Assembly: GCA_002409445.1 (NCBI GenBank)
Contig: DHNJ01000115.1
Coordinates: 350 to 5,974 of the forward strand
Source: Armatimonadetes bacterium UBA5419
Lineage (GTDB): Bacteria > Armatimonadota > UBA10988
DNA: 5,625 bases
Reading direction: 5' to 3'
Both the position numbers and the translations under genes were made by a program. Below the pieces are notes generated by a model. It was given only the letters and a program-made list of their open reading frames with translations, did not search any database and was not told the DNA's origin. Shown piece by piece: positions 1-5,280 of the stretch (position 1 is the stretch's first letter; every line of letters begins with the position of its first letter).

Positions 1-17
1 GCCGCCGCTTCGGCGGC
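1..17. repeat. GC-rich hairpin at window edge
   Basis: Bases 1-7 (gccgccg) pair perfectly with 11-17 (cggcggc) around a three-base loop. An alternative fold pairs 4-8 with 13-17 around a TTCG tetraloop closed by C-G, an exceptionally stable RNA loop class. No T-run follows on either side within the window. It could be the stem of a terminator for a gene left of the window or a chance GC-rich palindrome. The left edge prevents a decision. Confidence 0.35.
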
Positions 18-121
18 AGCGCCCCGGCACACCCTGCACCGAAGCCGGCCACCCAAGGGACCGCTGCCAGAGGTGATCGGGTAAGCGAAGCGACGCCGCG
101 GCGCTACCGCCCAGGCCTGGG

Positions 122-127
122 TATACT
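122..127 (+). promoter_or_regulatory. Probable -10 box for the two-gene plus-strand operon
   Basis: TATACT matches the sigma-70 -10 consensus TATAAT at five of six bases. It sits in a conspicuously AT-richer stretch (about 121-138) within GC-rich DNA, 27 bases before the ATG at 155. No TTGACA-like -35 is visible at the expected distance (around 99-104 reads cggcgc). A TG lies at 118-119, one base off the ideal extended -10 position. Transcription would start near 133-135, leaving a short leader with the ribosome binding site at 141-148. The box is seen; promoter activity is inferred. Confidence 0.4.
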
Positions 128-154
128 AGACTGAAGTAGGGGAAGGAGCGGCCG

Positions 155-691
155 ATGGGTGCGCCAGTGGTGGAAGAGTTTGAGCGCTTCATCAAGAAGC
201 AGACGGAAGCGCGGCGACAGGACTGGGACGCCCGCCAGCGCTTCTGGCTGGAGGCTGTCCGCCAGCTCTACGCCGACGTGCGATCCTGGCTCCAGAGCCA
301 CGTTGACGCGCAGGCCATGGAGTGCGTAGAGGTGCCCCGCACGCTGGTTGAGACCGACCTCGGGCGGTACGAGGTACCCGCGTTGGAGATCAGTGGTCCC
401 GGGTTCCGCGCGAGTCTGGAGCCGGTCGGCATCAAGGTCCGTGATGCCCTCGGACGCGTGGACCTCGACGGCTTGATGGGCTCGGTGCGGCTGCTCTTGG
501 TACCCGCGGACCGCGAGGCCGCGCCGCATTCCCGACGCAGAATCGATGACCCACCCGCGCTCGATACCAGCGCCTGCTTCAAGATCGTGACGGAGGCGCC
601 GCAGTTCCGCTACCTGGAGCTGACCAAGGAGCGCTTCCTGGCCGCCCTCCTCTACGTCGTCGGTGCGCGCGCCGAGCTCCAGGAGGAATGA
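155..691 (+). CDS. Conserved-looking hypothetical protein, first gene of a two-gene operon
   Basis: This 178-residue protein belongs to no named family I can assign. The ATG start is well supported: GGAAGGAG at 141-148 lies six bases upstream. Residues 5-50 are strongly charged and predicted helical, rich in Arg, Lys, Glu and Trp (DWDARQ, RSWLQ). Residues 55-117 look beta-rich (LGRYEVPALEIS, then GRVDLDGLMGSVRLLLVPA). Residues 118-138 are a polar, Arg- and Pro-rich linker. Residues 141-170 form a C-terminal unit (CFKIVTEAP, then LTKERFLAALLYVVG). There is no signal peptide or membrane segment, so it is probably cytoplasmic. The layout reminds me of unnamed conserved hypothetical proteins with the same helical start and a C-terminal 'L-T-x-E-x-F' helix; that is recollection, not a search. 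It has no MNT nucleotidyltransferase motif (GS-x10-D-x-D), so it is not the usual HEPN antitoxin. Its stop overlaps the next start by ATGA, implying coupled translation and a shared job with the HEPN-like protein, perhaps as antitoxin or specificity partner. Confidence 0.85.
   Translation: MGAPVVEEFERFIKKQTEARRQDWDARQRFWLEAVRQLYADVRSWLQSHVDAQAMECVEVPRTLVETDLGRYEVPALEISGPGFRASLEPVGIKVRDALGRVDLDGLMGSVRLLLVPADREAAPHSRRRIDDPPALDTSACFKIVTEAPQFRYLELTKERFLAALLYVVGARAELQEE
681..686 (+). promoter_or_regulatory. Shine-Dalgarno AGGAGG placed unusually close to the second start
   Basis: AGGAGG ends one base before the ATG at 688, much closer than the usual 5-9 base spacing. No alternative start codon (ATG, GTG or TTG) in the same frame occurs nearby downstream. 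Together with the ATGA overlap this favours re-initiation by ribosomes that have just terminated on the upstream gene, with the motif holding the ribosome at the junction. The stoichiometry of the two proteins is probably fixed by this coupling. Confidence 0.5.
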
Positions 692-1194
692 CACACGAGC
701 ACCCATATCCAGGACGGCACACGTACCCCGCCGAGCTTCAGACACCGTCCCGCATCGGTGAGTTCTACTGGCTGACGAGGCAGGCCCTTCGGTTCTACCT
801 CTCGGACGGTCGGGCCTCCGATGCCGATCCGCCGGCAGCGAGCGGTGCCGGCGTGCAGGTCGCGCCGGGTGACCACGAAACGAGCCCCGACGGCTATCTC
901 CGCGAGCTCGACCATGTGATGTCCCTGGCGCTACTCGCCGCGGTGGAGGGAGCCCTGCGCGCGGACTACGGATCCAAGCGGGCCTCCCTGCGCAAGATCC
1001 TCGCACGGTACAGCGAGGCCGGCGACGAGCCCTGCCGTGAGGCCATCGCGCGGTACGAGCGCGTCCTTGGCTACCGCGACTACCTAGCCCACGGACGTTG
1101 GCATGCGCAGTCCGTAGACCGGCACTACGGCTTCGACATCGTCTACGAGATCGCCGCGGAGGTCTTTGGCAGCGTCCTCGGCCGGCAGGCCTAG
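688..1194 (+). CDS. HEPN-like domain protein, possible RNase
   Basis: This 168-residue, mostly helical protein carries R130-D-Y-L-A-H135 (codons 1075-1092) followed by G-R-W. It matches the R-x4-6-H motif of HEPN domains, whose Arg and His form a metal-independent RNA-cutting site in dimers. Residues 70-105 form a preceding helix pair with an acidic/basic face (E87, R91, D93, Y94), as in HEPN folds where the first helix packs against the motif helix. A polar, Pro/Gly-rich stretch at 41-68 looks disordered. After the motif, HYGFDIVYEIAAEVF (146-160) is a last helix. I recall unnamed HEPN-like proteins with a closely similar 'R-x-W-L-A-H-G-R-Y-W' segment. There is no signal peptide, so it should act in the cytoplasm. 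The gene is the second of a two-gene operon, overlapping the first by four bases. The motif and gene pairing are seen; nuclease or toxin activity is inferred. A non-catalytic HEPN protein binding nucleotides or RNA is the main alternative. Confidence 0.8.
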   Translation: MTHEHPYPGRHTYPAELQTPSRIGEFYWLTRQALRFYLSDGRASDADPPAASGAGVQVAPGDHETSPDGYLRELDHVMSLALLAAVEGALRADYGSKRASLRKILARYSEAGDEPCREAIARYERVLGYRDYLAHGRWHAQSVDRHYGFDIVYEIAAEVFGSVLGRQA

Positions 1195-1199
1195 GCCCC

Positions 1200-1223
1200 G
1201 GGCGGCGCCCCCTCGCACCGCCC
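1200..1223. terminator. Weak candidate bidirectional terminator between convergent genes
   Basis: The 51-base gap between the tail-to-tail stops contains gggcgg (1200-1205) pairing with ccgccc (1218-1223) around a 12-base loop. No T-run follows in either direction. A ten-base palindrome, ggcctaggcc (1189-1198), also spans the stop of the HEPN-like gene. A terminator is expected here from gene layout, but the sequence does not show a classical intrinsic one. Rho-dependent termination would fit equally well. Confidence 0.25.
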
Positions 1224-1245
1224 AGGGCCCAGCCGCGCGCTAGCC

Positions 1246-2118
1246 CTAGACCCGCCCCGCCACCTTCTTCAGCAGCGCCAGGCTCCGGCGCAGGCCTTCC
1301 TGCTGGAGTTCGGGGGTCTGCCAGAAGTGGTGGTCTTCGAGTTCGACGCTGATCCGGCCTTCGTACTTGGCGTCGGCCAGGCGGTCGGCGACGTACTGCC
1401 AGTCGACGATGCCCTCGCCGGGGATGGTGTAGCGCCAGGCGCGGTCGCCGCAGACGTACATGCCGCCGAACGACGAGTCCAGGTTGCCGCAGAGGTAGCG
1501 CTCCTCGCGGTTGAAAACCGTGTCCTTGCCGTGGGCGTGGCGCACGCGGCAGCCGAACTCGGCGAGGAACCGCTTGTAGCAGACGCCCAGGCGCACCAGG
1601 TGCGACGGGTCGAAGCAGATGCCGATCGCCGCCGATGGGGTGTCGGCGAAGATGCGGCGCAGCGTCTCCGGCGTGCAGCCGAGCGCCGGATACTGCGGGC
1701 CGCCGCCCGGCCAGCCCTCGATCGCCAGGCTCAGCCCGTTGGCCTCGAGCCGCTCCGCCAGCTGCGGCAGCGTGCGCGCGGCGATGTCGGCCGACTTCGA
1801 CCGCGGCTGCGCCTGGTCCGGCGGCAGGAGCACGGTGAACATCGCCTTCGCGCCGATCTCCGCGGCCGCCGGCAGCTCCCGCCGCCAGACCTCGAGCGCC
1901 TCGGCCAGCGCCGACTCGTCCTCGTTCAACAGCGCGTTCTTCGGGTTCGGCAGGTCGACCGAGCCGACCTCCAGCCCGTTGTCGGCCAGGATCTTCGCCT
2001 GCTCGGCGTCCGCCCGGCCCAGGTCAACGTGGTCGAAGCCCGCCTCCTTGACCCACGCACAGAACGCCTCGAAACCCATCTCCCGCACCAACGGCGGCTG
2101 TCGCAAACCGATCTTCAT
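1246..2118 (-). CDS. Sugar phosphate isomerase/epimerase (xylose isomerase-like TIM barrel)
   Basis: This 290-residue protein has the size and motif order of the AP_endonuc_2 / xylose isomerase-like TIM-barrel superfamily, which interconverts ketoses, aldoses or inositol-type ketones with a divalent metal. Probable metal ligands in order are E134 (AIEGWPG), D170 (ICFDPSH, with H173 close by), H196 (RHAHGKD, followed by K198 and D199) and E259 (ISVELED). The P-G-E-G-x-x-D-W segment at 233-240 is typical of the group. The N-terminal beta strand MKIGLRQ has no signal sequence, so the enzyme is cytoplasmic. The ATG start is supported by GGAGGAG at 2125-2131, six bases upstream. It is the last gene of the minus-strand block, 66 bases after the GH116 gene, which suggests it processes a sugar or keto-sugar from the glycosidase product. 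Substrate cannot be read from the sequence. A dehydratase-like role (IolE type) or an epimerase role is possible; the superfamily call is firm. Confidence 0.9.
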   Translation of the reverse strand: MKIGLRQPPLVREMGFEAFCAWVKEAGFDHVDLGRADAEQAKILADNGLEVGSVDLPNPKNALLNEDESALAEALEVWRRELPAAAEIGAKAMFTVLLPPDQAQPRSKSADIAARTLPQLAERLEANGLSLAIEGWPGGGPQYPALGCTPETLRRIFADTPSAAIGICFDPSHLVRLGVCYKRFLAEFGCRVRHAHGKDTVFNREERYLCGNLDSSFGGMYVCGDRAWRYTIPGEGIVDWQYVADRLADAKYEGRISVELEDHHFWQTPELQQEGLRRSLALLKKVAGRV

Positions 2119-2137
2119 GACCTACTCCTCCGCACTC

Positions 2138-2164
2138 GGCGGGCAGGTTCGGCACCCGCCCGCC
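2138..2164 (-). promoter_or_regulatory. Intercistronic hairpin before the isomerase gene
   Basis: In the minus-strand transcript, GGCGGGC (2164-2158) pairs with GCCCGCC (2144-2138). The stem continues through one G-U pair and GGU-ACC, giving 11 pairs around the five-base loop GCCGA. On the plus strand the wobble pair becomes an A-C mismatch, so the full stem forms only in the minus-strand RNA. It ends six bases before the Shine-Dalgarno site of the isomerase gene and has no U-run. It could stabilise or process the mRNA or modulate isomerase expression; it is unlikely to be a full terminator. Confidence 0.5.
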
Positions 2165-2184
2165 CACTCCTGCCACGGCGCGCG

Positions 2185-5100
2185 TCAGCGCGCCGCAGCG
2201 CGCACCTCGAGCGTCTGGCCCGCGTTCAGCGTGACCGCCTCGGCCAACGCCACGCCGAGCCGCCCGCCGCCCACGTTCGCCGTCGCCGGCAGCTGCCGCC
2301 CGTCGAGCCAGACCGTCGCCCCGGTCACCCCCGCGGGCACCTGGAAGGCCAGCTCGCGCAGCCGCAGCGTGCCGAAAGCCAGCGTCAGCCGGTCGGTCTG
2401 GCTCGCCTCGTCCGCGCGCGTCTGCTCGAACGTGCCCCAGCCCTCGGCCGTCGTGAACGCCGCGCGGAACGCCTCCGGCGTCAGCTGCGGGTCGAACGCA
2501 ATCCGCCCCTCCGGCCCGTGGTAGTCGAAGCCACAGAGTGCCGTGTACACGCCCCACGAGGCCAGCGCCCGCGCGTAGTGGTCGCCGCACTCGATCTCGT
2601 TGTACGGGTTGCGGCGGTCCGGCGCGTAGCGGTCGTGGACCGCGCGGCAGATCGTCAGCGCCTCGTCCAGCAGCCCCTCCCAGACCATGCCGCCCGCGAC
2701 CTGGTACTCGATCCCGGTCCAGACCTCGTCGCGGTAGCGCACGCCGTCGTTCTCCAGGTGGCGGCTGATCGGCCAGGTGCAGATGAACAGCCCCGGCTCG
2801 CCCGGCCAGATGAACCAGCGCTCGGGCGGATGGGCCACGTTCTGCGGGCCGATATCCGGCGCGAAGTTGTACTTCCAGACCGCCTCCAGCGCCGACCGCA
2901 CCGCCTCTGCCGGGTACAAGTAGCCCAGCCCGACGTGGTGCGCCCAGCCCTGGCCGAACATCTGGTCCGCCAGGCAGCCCTCGGCGTACTGCCAGCTCGG
3001 GTGCTGGCCGAGGTCGACCTCCTGGATGAAGTACTCGCCGTTGTACAGCCGCTCCATCGTTAGCTCGCGACCGCTGCGGACAATCGCCGCGCAACGGCTG
3101 GCGAAGGCCGTGTCGCCGACCGCCCGCGCCATCCGCTCGCCCGCGCGGCAGGCCGCCAGGTACAGCGCGCCGACGAACGTGTTCGGCCCCTCGAAGTTGA
3201 TGTCGTAGGTGTTGTGCTGGCTGTCCTCGATCAGCCCGTTGTCGTTGCCATCGCGGCCAATCGAGAACTCGAGGACCTTCTTGATCCGCGGCCAGTGCCG
3301 CTTCAGCCAGCTGTCATCCGCCGAGAGCAGGTAGTCGCGGTAGGCCTTGAGCACCGTCCCCGCCTGGCCGTCCGCCGCGTAGCCCGCGTGGCTGCCGCGG
3401 AACTGGACCAGGCCGGTCTCCGGGTCGAACGCCTCGCCCAGATCCTGTCGCTCACGGACCAGCCGCTCCATGCCGGGGAACAGCCGCGCCTGCGCGTGCG
3501 CGTAGTTCCAGACGTGGGTGCAGGTCCCGTCGCAGCAGTTGACGCCCTCCCAGGCCCAGAACCGGCCGTCGTGGAACCAGCGGCAGGTGCCCGAGGAGAG
3601 GTTGGCCAGCGGCGCGTGCAGCCGGTCCAGCAGCCACCAGGGCAGCGTCGAGTCGTAGTAGGTGTCGCGCCACAGCTTGGTCTCGGCGGCCAGCCGCGGC
3701 AGGTCGTCGAAGACGTGGTGGGCGACGGCCGCCGCGTCGGCGAAGCGCGCCGCGTACCAGTGCCCGCGGCCGCCGGTCCAGTCGGGCGCGTTCGGGAAGT
3801 ACCAGGCCAGCACGTAGCGGAACGTGTGCTTCGCCCCGGGCGCCAGCTCGACCGCCGTGCTGCGCAGGCCCGCCGCGCGCCGCTCGTCCAGCCCGTAGCG
3901 CGCGCCTGCGCCGCCGACTAGCTCGAGCGGCAGCTCCAGCCCGTCGCCCGCGCCCAACGGCTCCGCGGCGCCCTCGGCCATCAGCGTCAGCGTGCCCGCG
4001 TCGTCCCACTCGGCGAACGGCGGGAAGCCGCTGCGCGCGACATCGGCCAGCTCGAACGAGTCGGCGTTGATGTGCCCCCACGGCCCCGACGCCTCGTCGA
4101 CGCAGACGATCGTCGCCGTCCGCCCGGCCAGGTCGCGCACGTCCCAGGTGTGCGGCTCGAGCAGCTCGTTATTGCGGCCGGTCGCCGTGCGCACGACCTC
4201 ACCGTCGACGACCAGGTTGACACAGGTCCGCCCAGCCATCGCGCCACCACCAACCAGGAAGTTGAGGAAGTCGCGGTTGACCGTGAACTCGGGCGAGGTC
4301 AGCCGGCCCTGCGGGTCGTCCCCGCCGACAAAGCTGTTGACCAGACCCGCGCCGTCGAACCCGCTGACCGGCTGCTGGTTCGGCAGCGTGCCTTTCGCCG
4401 GCCCGGTGCCAAACGCCTCGCCCTCGGCCACCCACGGGTCCCAGGTCGGGCCCTCAAAATCGCCCAGCATGATCGCCGGCCGTGGCGCGGCGGCCACCGG
4501 CGGCTCGACCTCCACCCCGTCGTGGACCACCACGCCGCGCCCGCGTTGGGTGGCCACGGTGGTCAGGCGCGCGCCAGCCGTCGGCTGCCTCGGGCCGCTG
4601 TTCAGCCCGACCGCGTTCTCCAGCCAGCCGGCCAGCTCGACGACCACCGGCTCGTCCGCGGTGTTCTCGACCTCGAACTCGAAGACCGTCGCCGGCAGGT
4701 TGCTGTCGTTCTCGCGCAGCGGGATCCACGGCGTGAACGCGGTCAGCTCGACGCGCACCGGCAGGCCCCAATCGAAGTAGCGCACGCGGCCGATCGGGTA
4801 CTCCCCGCGGAAGCTGACGCCGCCGAAGCCCTGCCGGTCCAAGCTGCGCCAGAGCCGCTCACCGCCGACGCTCACGCCCAGCGCGAAGCCGCTGGCGACC
4901 TCCGGCTGGCTGCCCGTGGGCCGGTTGAAGATGCGCCAGGCACCCAGCGACCCGTCGCCGTGCAGGTACAGCTGCCCGCAGCCGATCCCGCCGACGGGCA
5001 TGCCGATGCGCTCGAGGTCGGCGCCGCGGTACCAGGCCGGCTGACCCTTGGCCCGCAGGCCATCGAGCCAAGCACGGTCCAGGCCCTTCTCGACCGGGAC

Positions 5101-5223
5101 CATATGGTTGTCGGGCGGCAGACCCGGTTGGGTCCAGGCGGGGCGGCTGACCGCCAGTGCGGCCAGGGGCACAAGACCGGCGGTCGTGCCCAGGAAACGG
5201 CGGCGCGTGGGCTCGGGCGACAT
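2185..5223 (-). CDS. Tat-exported GH116-family glycoside hydrolase with inserted domain
   Basis: This 1012-residue protein resembles GBA2/DUF608 enzymes (beta-glucosidase, beta-xylosidase, glucosylceramidase). I start it at the ATG at 5221-5223, with GAAGGAG seven bases upstream; a GTG 33 bases earlier is less likely. Residues 6-12 (TRRRFLG) plus a hydrophobic run to about 25 form a Tat signal, so the folded enzyme is exported. Residues 73-101 begin the N-terminal beta-sandwich (GMPVGGIGCGQ). Residues 251-394 are an inserted module (separate entry). Residues about 519-895 are the (alpha/alpha)6 catalytic domain. By alignment to remembered human GBA2, E559 (AWEG) is the likely nucleophile and D674 (NTYD) the acid/base. 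DEVWTGIEYQ (832-841) and NEIECGDHYARALASWG (875-891) are further family landmarks. A C-terminal beta-rich region fills 899-1012. Cys563, 564 and 568 cluster just after the nucleophile. The gene lies 57 bases after an ABC ATPase gene and 66 before a sugar isomerase. Substrate is undetermined; a plant or microbial beta-glycoside is more likely than ceramide. Confidence 0.9.
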   Translation of the reverse strand: MSPEPTRRRFLGTTAGLVPLAALAVSRPAWTQPGLPPDNHMVPVEKGLDRAWLDGLRAKGQPAWYRGADLERIGMPVGGIGCGQLYLHGDGSLGAWRIFNRPTGSQPEVASGFALGVSVGGERLWRSLDRQGFGGVSFRGEYPIGRVRYFDWGLPVRVELTAFTPWIPLRENDSNLPATVFEFEVENTADEPVVVELAGWLENAVGLNSGPRQPTAGARLTTVATQRGRGVVVHDGVEVEPPVAAAPRPAIMLGDFEGPTWDPWVAEGEAFGTGPAKGTLPNQQPVSGFDGAGLVNSFVGGDDPQGRLTSPEFTVNRDFLNFLVGGGAMAGRTCVNLVVDGEVVRTATGRNNELLEPHTWDVRDLAGRTATIVCVDEASGPWGHINADSFELADVARSGFPPFAEWDDAGTLTLMAEGAAEPLGAGDGLELPLELVGGAGARYGLDERRAAGLRSTAVELAPGAKHTFRYVLAWYFPNAPDWTGGRGHWYAARFADAAAVAHHVFDDLPRLAAETKLWRDTYYDSTLPWWLLDRLHAPLANLSSGTCRWFHDGRFWAWEGVNCCDGTCTHVWNYAHAQARLFPGMERLVRERQDLGEAFDPETGLVQFRGSHAGYAADGQAGTVLKAYRDYLLSADDSWLKRHWPRIKKVLEFSIGRDGNDNGLIEDSQHNTYDINFEGPNTFVGALYLAACRAGERMARAVGDTAFASRCAAIVRSGRELTMERLYNGEYFIQEVDLGQHPSWQYAEGCLADQMFGQGWAHHVGLGYLYPAEAVRSALEAVWKYNFAPDIGPQNVAHPPERWFIWPGEPGLFICTWPISRHLENDGVRYRDEVWTGIEYQVAGGMVWEGLLDEALTICRAVHDRYAPDRRNPYNEIECGDHYARALASWGVYTALCGFDYHGPEGRIAFDPQLTPEAFRAAFTTAEGWGTFEQTRADEASQTDRLTLAFGTLRLRELAFQVPAGVTGATVWLDGRQLPATANVGGGRLGVALAEAVTLNAGQTLEVRAAAR
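4042..4479 (-). other. Inserted GH32-type N-terminal module within the GH116 protein
   Basis: Residues 251-394 of the GH116 protein hold a self-contained beta-rich module. Its landmarks are GDFEGPTWDPW, EAFGTGPAKGTLPNQQPVSGF, GLVNSFVGGDDPQGRLTSP, NFLVGGGAMAGRTCVNL and GPWGHINADSFELAD. This order closely matches the module I remember at the N-terminus of many GH32 levanase/inulinase-type proteins (I believe Pfam DUF4980). Its fold is likely a jelly roll and its role probably carbohydrate binding or packing. It interrupts the GH116 N-terminal beta domain, which resumes at about residue 400 (FAEWDDAGTLTLMA). The reading frame is continuous on both sides, so it is an established insertion and not a recent disruption. 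Confidence 0.75.
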
Positions 5224-5230
5224 CGGCAGA

Positions 5231-5237
5231 CTCCTTC
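5231..5237 (-). promoter_or_regulatory. Ribosome binding site deciding the GH116 start
   Basis: In the minus-strand transcript GAAGGAG lies seven bases before the ATG at 5223-5221. This choice puts the twin-arginine motif at residues 7-9, the normal Tat position. The alternative GTG at 5256-5254 has a weaker arrangement: an AGGAG about ten bases upstream, buried in a GC-rich hairpin. It would add eleven residues before the Tat motif. Confidence 0.75.
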
Positions 5238-5255
5238 GCCCGCGCGCTTCGCCCA

Positions 5256-5280
5256 CCGCGCGCGGACTCCTGCCGCGCGG
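5256..5280 (-). promoter_or_regulatory. GC-rich hairpin directly after the ABC gene stop
   Basis: CCGCGCG (5280-5274 in the transcript) pairs with CGCGCGG (5262-5256) around an eleven-base loop that contains AGGAGT. It starts immediately after the TAG stop of the ABC exporter gene. There is no U-run, so it is not a classical terminator. It may cause partial termination, protect the upstream mRNA, or hide the SD-like loop. GC-alternating sequence forms such stems easily, so chance is possible. Confidence 0.35.

Noticed and set aside
1..84. Open reading in plus frame 1 from the window edge to TAA at 82-84, possibly the end of an upstream gene
   Set aside because: The 27 codons give no recognisable sequence and no clear GC3 coding pattern. 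They also include the edge hairpin; chance openness in GC-rich DNA is likely.
155..691. First small gene as an MNT nucleotidyltransferase antitoxin, from the GSVRLLLV segment at residues 109-116
   Set aside because: The required acidic pair (D-x-D) at the right distance after the Gly-Ser is missing and the surrounding sequence looks like a plain beta strand.
104..1006. Minus-strand open frame of 300 codons opposite the two small plus-strand genes
   Set aside because: It is Arg/Gly/Pro-rich without recognisable motifs. The plus-strand genes have ribosome binding sites, an ATGA overlap and the HEPN motif, so this is a shadow.
1200..1223. Strong intrinsic terminator between the convergent genes
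   Set aside because: Only a six-pair stem with a 12-base loop and no T-run on either strand, so it is listed as a weak candidate only.
1327..3063. Long plus-strand open frame (578 codons) opposite the isomerase and GH116 genes
   Set aside because: Its translation is Arg/Ala/Val/Leu-rich low-complexity text with no motif, as expected of an antisense shadow in GC-rich DNA. It crosses two genes with clear family motifs and good ribosome binding sites on the other strand.
3214..3921. Plus-strand open frame of 235 codons opposite the GH116 catalytic domain
   Set aside because: Val/Arg/Ala/Pro-rich shadow of the GH116 gene, whose catalytic landmarks lie in exactly this stretch on the minus strand.
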